Part shown: positions 60,986-64,000 of the stretch, one piece after another
How the letters are laid out: each line of letters begins with the position of its first letter
Numbering within the stretch: the first letter of the stretch is position 1
Source: M30B80 sp965656935
Lineage (GTDB): Bacteria; Pseudomonadota; Alphaproteobacteria; Rhodobacterales; Rhodobacteraceae
Direction: 5' to 3'
Length of the DNA: 64,000 nucleotides
Assembly (NCBI GenBank): GCA_965656935.1
Contig: CBFHMG010000003.1
Location: 62,001-126,000, forward strand
The notes under the pieces: model-generated
Seen by the model: the letters and a program-made list of their open reading frames with translations, nothing else
Database searches by the model: none
Told to the model about the DNA's origin: nothing
Translations under genes and position numbers: made by a program

Positions 60986-61474
60986 ATGCGGCTATTGGTT
61001 TATCTCTTGTCCAGCTTGGTTTTGCTTGCCGCCTGCGGCTCGGGCGATGGCGGGGTGTCATCCTCGGACTATAACCCCGCCTTGTTTCCAGGTGAGACAG
61101 CTGAAATCAGAGCTTTGGTCAATCAATATGCTGATGAAAACGAGATCCCGCGTGAATTGGTGCATCGTGTTATCCAGCGCGAAAGCGATTACCGCCCCGC
61201 GGCGCGGAACGGGCCCTATTACGGAATGATGCAAATTCTGCCCGAGACTGCGCGAGGCATGGGGTTTGAAGGCACGGCCAATGATCTTTTGGATGCCGAA
61301 ACCAATCTGCGCTACGCAGTGCGGTATTTGCGCGGGGCTTGGTTGGTGTCGGATGGGGATATCGACGAGGCCGTCATGTGGTATGCGCGCGGCTATTACT
61401 ATGAGGCGCGTGACCGATGCCAATTGGTTGAAACAGGTCTGCGGACCCGCGAGATCGCGCGCCATTGCGGCTAG
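60986..61474 (+). CDS. Lipoprotein lytic transglycosylase (SLT domain)
   Basis: A 162-residue precursor with lipobox LLAAC (Cys17) and a compact SLT domain: VHRVIQRESDYRPAARNG with the catalytic Glu, YYGMMQILPETARGMGF and AVRYLRGAWL. It lacks the extra N-terminal domains of large transglycosylases and ends with a Cys-containing tail (RCQLVETGLRTREIARHCG). Orientation and gap (120 bases) suggest its own promoter behind the AsmA gene. A strong terminator follows. Confidence 0.9.
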   Translation: MRLLVYLLSSLVLLAACGSGDGGVSSSDYNPALFPGETAEIRALVNQYADENEIPRELVHRVIQRESDYRPAARNGPYYGMMQILPETARGMGFEGTANDLLDAETNLRYAVRYLRGAWLVSDGDIDEAVMWYARGYYYEARDRCQLVETGLRTREIARHCG

Positions 61475-61496
61475 ATCTCCCTACCGACCAGACACA

Positions 61497-61531
61497 AAAA
61501 AGCCCGGAGGCAAATGCGCTCCCGGCTTTTT
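61497..61531. terminator. Bidirectional terminator between transglycosylase and gcrA
   Basis: 13-base inverted repeat AAAAAGCCCGGAG (61497-61509) and CTCCCGGCTTTTT (61519-61531) with one C-C mismatch and a 9-base loop, followed by six T. It lies 22 bases after the transglycosylase stop and 22 bases from the gcrA stop, so it can serve both convergent genes. Confidence 0.87.
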
Positions 61532-61553
61532 GTTTTTTCGCGTGGTCTATGCC

Positions 61554-62162
61554 CTAGCGGCGACGGTCGCGGCGCGCGCTCATCGGTTGGAAGGCAACGC
61601 CGACATGCGCTTCGCAATAGGGTTTGCCCTGCTGAACGGGCAGGCCGCAGAAGTAGAAGTTATCGGTTGCGGGGTCGCCGATGGGCCATTTGCAGGTCCG
61701 CTCGGTCAGTTCCATCAAGGTAATCTTCTTTGCGTGTTTTTCGACCTCATTGACCTTGGCCAAAGCCTCGGGGCTGATTTCATTGGCCGAAGGCTGGGGT
61801 GGCAATGGCTGACCTGCAGGCACGATTGGCTTGCGCAAAGGCATAATATTCGTCGGGCGCGGCGCGGGCGCGGGCTCGGGCGAATTTGCAGGCTCGGCCA
61901 CGGCTTCGGGCTTGGCAGGGGCGCGTTTGGGTGCGGCTGCCTTTGGTTTGGTCTCAGCGGCCGCCTTGGCATTGCTGTCCTTGCCGGTTTTGGAAGCGGA
62001 GGCACCGCTTGCCGTCGCACGGTTGGACAAGCCAAGGCGATGTACCTTGCCGATTACCGCATTGCGGGTCACACCACCAAGTTCCTTGGCGATCTGGCTG
62101 GCCGATTGGCCCTCTCCCCACATCTTTTTCAAAATTTCGACGCGCTCGTCGGTCCAGGACAT
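61554..62162 (-). CDS. gcrA: Cell-cycle regulator GcrA
   Basis: Alphaproteobacterial transcription factor that binds sigma-70 RNA polymerase and CcrM-methylated GANTC promoters. The 202-residue protein starts MSWTDERVEILKKMWGEG with the HTH-like QSASQIAKELGGVTRNAVIGKVHRLGLSNR (25-54), a long Ala/Pro/Lys-rich linker (about 60-140), and the C-terminal RNA-polymerase-binding domain with Cys-containing CKWPIGDPATDNFYFCG and PYCEAHVGVAFQP. I start at 62162, with the in-frame ATG at 62189 judged too long. Divergent from the ABC permease. Confidence 0.92.
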   Translation of the reverse strand: MSWTDERVEILKKMWGEGQSASQIAKELGGVTRNAVIGKVHRLGLSNRATASGASASKTGKDSNAKAAAETKPKAAAPKRAPAKPEAVAEPANSPEPAPAPRPTNIMPLRKPIVPAGQPLPPQPSANEISPEALAKVNEVEKHAKKITLMELTERTCKWPIGDPATDNFYFCGLPVQQGKPYCEAHVGVAFQPMSARRDRRR

Positions 62163-62305
62163 TCCGTCCTCCTGATCATCTGTGCACAAAGCCCCTTCAA
62201 AAGGGACCCTTGCATATGGAGCGCTTACGCGCGAATTGGAAGGGCCATTTTACCTTCCCCAGTGGCAGACACAATGGCAGACGCAGGAAAAGAAAGCGGA
62301 AACTG

Positions 62306-63124
62306 ATGTCACAGGCAGAGCAAAGCACAAATGAAGGCATGGGCGTGCGCCGTTTCGGGCGTATGAACTGGCTGGGTCTGTATACTTTGACTTGGCGTGA
62401 GGTGATGCGGTTTACAACCGTCTGGACCCAAACCCTGCTGGCCCCTCTGGTGACGGCAGGTCTTTTCATCCTGATTTTCTCGCTCGCGATCGGTGGTCAG
62501 CGTGGAGATGTGATGGGGGTAAGCTTTTTGCATTTCATCGCTCCGGGCATTTTGATGATGACGGTGATCCAGAACAGTTTTGCAAATACCTCCTCCTCCA
62601 TCGTGATTTCGCGCGTGCAAGGCAATATCGTTGATACATTGATGCCACCGCTCAGCCCGATTGAATTGGTCATTGGCTATGTCACGGGCGGTGTTATGCG
62701 CGGGCTATGTGTGGCGGTTGCGGTGGCCGTGATCTTGTTCCCGATTTTAGGGCTGGGAATTGCGCATCCTGTCTGGGCGCTTGTCTTCGTTTTGCTGGGG
62801 GCAGCCTTCCTTGGCGCGCTTGGCGTAGTCGCGGGCATTCTGGCGCAGAAATTCGACCAGATCGCTGCAATCACCAATTTCCTTGTAATCCCGCTCAGCT
62901 TTTTGTCAGGCACCTTTTATTCGATCGAGGCAGTGCCGGGCTTTATGAACACGATCAGCCATTGGAACCCCGTCTTTTACCTGATCGACGGGGCGCGCTA
63001 CGGGGTTTTGGGGGTTTCGGACAGCTCCCCATGGAAAGGGCTGGCGGTGGCGAGTTTTGCCACGGCCGCTGTGATCACCCTTGCATGGCGCTGGTTCAAG
63101 ACGGGTTACCGCCTTAAAAGCTAG
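62306..63124 (+). CDS. ABC-2-type transporter permease
   Basis: A 272-residue membrane protein with about six helices of the ABC-2 (YadH/KpsM-like) fold. Segments seen: FILIFSLAIGGQ, FLHFIAPGILMMTVIQNSF, VAVILFPILGLGIAHPVWALV and VIPLSFLSGTFYSIEAVPGF. I start at MSQAEQSTNEGMG (62306), with GCGGAAA ahead; the upstream ATG at 62216 would add a very basic 30-residue stretch. No ATPase partner is adjacent. Substrate unknown. Confidence 0.8.
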   Translation: MSQAEQSTNEGMGVRRFGRMNWLGLYTLTWREVMRFTTVWTQTLLAPLVTAGLFILIFSLAIGGQRGDVMGVSFLHFIAPGILMMTVIQNSFANTSSSIVISRVQGNIVDTLMPPLSPIELVIGYVTGGVMRGLCVAVAVAVILFPILGLGIAHPVWALVFVLLGAAFLGALGVVAGILAQKFDQIAAITNFLVIPLSFLSGTFYSIEAVPGFMNTISHWNPVFYLIDGARYGVLGVSDSSPWKGLAVASFATAAVITLAWRWFKTGYRLKS

Positions 63125-63131
63125 GGCGCAA

Positions 63132-64000
63132 TTACTGCCCGAGGCACCACCGCATGATCGCCTTTTGCGCATGCAGGCGGTTCTCGGCCTCGTCAAAGAT
63201 CACCGAATGGGGCCCATCCATAACCTCGGAGGTTGCTTCATCCTCACGATGGGCAGGCAGGCAATGCATGAAGAGTGCATCGTCTTTTGCATGTTTCATC
63301 AGCTCGGCATTTACCTGATAGCCGCGCAGCTGGTTATGGCGCCTTTCGCGTGCGGATTGGCTGTCATGCATTGAAACCCACGTGTCCGTCACCACCAGAT
63401 CGGCACCTGTCACGGCCTCCACGGCATTGCGGGTGATCTCGACCTTGACGCCCTTGGCGCGCGCCTCATCAAGAAAGACCTTCTCGGGGTCCAGCGTTTC
63501 GGGGCCTGCAAAGGTCAGATCAAAACCGAACTGGCCGGCAGCATGGGCAAAGCTGGCAAAGACATTATTGCCATCGCCGCACCAAGTGACCTTCTTGCCT
63601 TTGATCGGGCCGCGATGTTCCTCATAGGTCAGGATATCGGCCATGATCTGGCAGGGATGGGTGCGGTTTGTCAGGCCGTTGATCACAGGCACCGTCGCAT
63701 ATTCCGCCAGTTCCAACAGAACATCTTCTTCAAAGGTGCGGATCATGATCATATCGACATAGCGGCTGAGAACGCGGGCTGTATCGGCAATCGTTTCGCC
63801 ATGGCCAAGCTGCATTTCCGAGCCCGAGAGCACCATTGTCTGCCCACCCATCTGGCGCACACCCACATCGAATGACACGCGCGTGCGGGTCGAGGGCTTT
63901 TCGAAGATCAACGCAACCATATGGTCTTTGAGCGGCAGATCATCATCAAGCGCACCTTTGGGGCGGCCCGCGCGGGCGGCTTTCATGGATGACGCATTAT
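63132..64000 (-). CDS. argF: Ornithine carbamoyltransferase, partial (N-terminus off the right edge)
   Basis: Catalyses ornithine plus carbamoyl phosphate to citrulline in arginine synthesis. The visible sequence continues past the in-frame Met at 63986: NASS precedes MKAARAGRPKG, so the true start lies beyond the window. The carbamoyl-phosphate site FEKPSTRTRVSF, the HPCQIMADILT segment, VTWCGDGNNVFAS and the ornithine-binding FMHCLPAHRED are all present. It is transcribed leftward, convergent with the permease gene with 7 bases between stops. Confidence 0.95.
   Translation of the reverse strand, partial: NASSMKAARAGRPKGALDDDLPLKDHMVALIFEKPSTRTRVSFDVGVRQMGGQTMVLSGSEMQLGHGETIADTARVLSRYVDMIMIRTFEEDVLLELAEYATVPVINGLTNRTHPCQIMADILTYEEHRGPIKGKKVTWCGDGNNVFASFAHAAGQFGFDLTFAGPETLDPEKVFLDEARAKGVKVEITRNAVEAVTGADLVVTDTWVSMHDSQSARERRHNQLRGYQVNAELMKHAKDDALFMHCLPAHREDEATSEVMDGPHSVIFDEAENRLHAQKAIMRWCLGQ

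Noticed and set aside
62216..62305. Upstream start for the ABC-2 permease
   Set aside because: It would add a strongly basic 30-residue stretch (GRRRKRKRK) not expected at the N-terminus of this family; the ATG at 62306 has a better ribosome-binding site.

Overview
The window looks like a chromosomal segment of an alphaproteobacterium of the order Rhodobacterales (Roseobacter-type). I base this on high G+C with G/C-ending codons, a GcrA-type cell-cycle regulator, a pobA-pcaD-pcaQ protocatechuate locus, a DUF1127 protein, a Caulobacter-like tad/cpa pilus locus, and a hairpin repeat behind mnmH of a kind I associate with this order. I had no database access, so the taxonomy is inference from gene content. 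I saw no rRNA, tRNA, CRISPR array, insertion sequence or prophage.

Layout. 1-2751: protocatechuate/4-hydroxybenzoate genes (pcaD cut by the window edge, pobA, divergent pcaQ). 2813-8229: purine-ureide breakdown feeding glycerate: a LysR regulator, allA, allE, hyi, a tartronate-semialdehyde reductase and a glycerate kinase. 8234-13371: selenium genes (mnmH, and an oxidoreductase-SelD fusion) around a divergent photolyase-like gene. 13381-18597: truA, a YcjX-type P-loop protein, an MFS carrier, prmA, a small membrane protein and a DUF1127 protein. 18926-23146: ruvCAB, then two paralogous GAF-domain genes with a 104-residue unknown. 23296-32799: an unknown gene, ybgC, tolQRAB, pal, cpoB, tilS and ftsH. 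32972-35615: the one-carbon genes fhs and folD. 35631-38742: the nuclease/helicase pair pdeM-lhr.

38813-51602: a tad/Flp pilus locus read leftward: two Flp-type pilins, cpaB, cpaC, an OmpA lipoprotein, tadZ, tadA, tadB, tadC, two TPR lipoproteins, a prepilin peptidase and an AAA+ ATPase. Hairpins split it into at least two and probably three or four transcripts. 51853-64000: a lytic transglycosylase, scoAB, a histone-deacetylase-fold enzyme, a DMT transporter, an M48 lipoprotein, rimO, an AsmA protein, a second transglycosylase, gcrA, an ABC-2 permease, and argF cut by the right edge.

How the genes work together. The left end converts aromatic acids and ureides to central intermediates. The Tol-Pal block is a tightly coupled operon for outer-membrane constriction. 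The tad locus has its secretin, ATPases, platform proteins and peptidase but no recognisable tadE/F/G. Nothing here is clearly a new system. The stretches that best repay attention are the long intergenic region between the two pilin genes (G8 tract plus long imperfect hairpin), the GAF-orf104-GAF module, the uncharacterised AAA+ protein ending the tad locus, and the divergent photolyase inside the selenium cluster.
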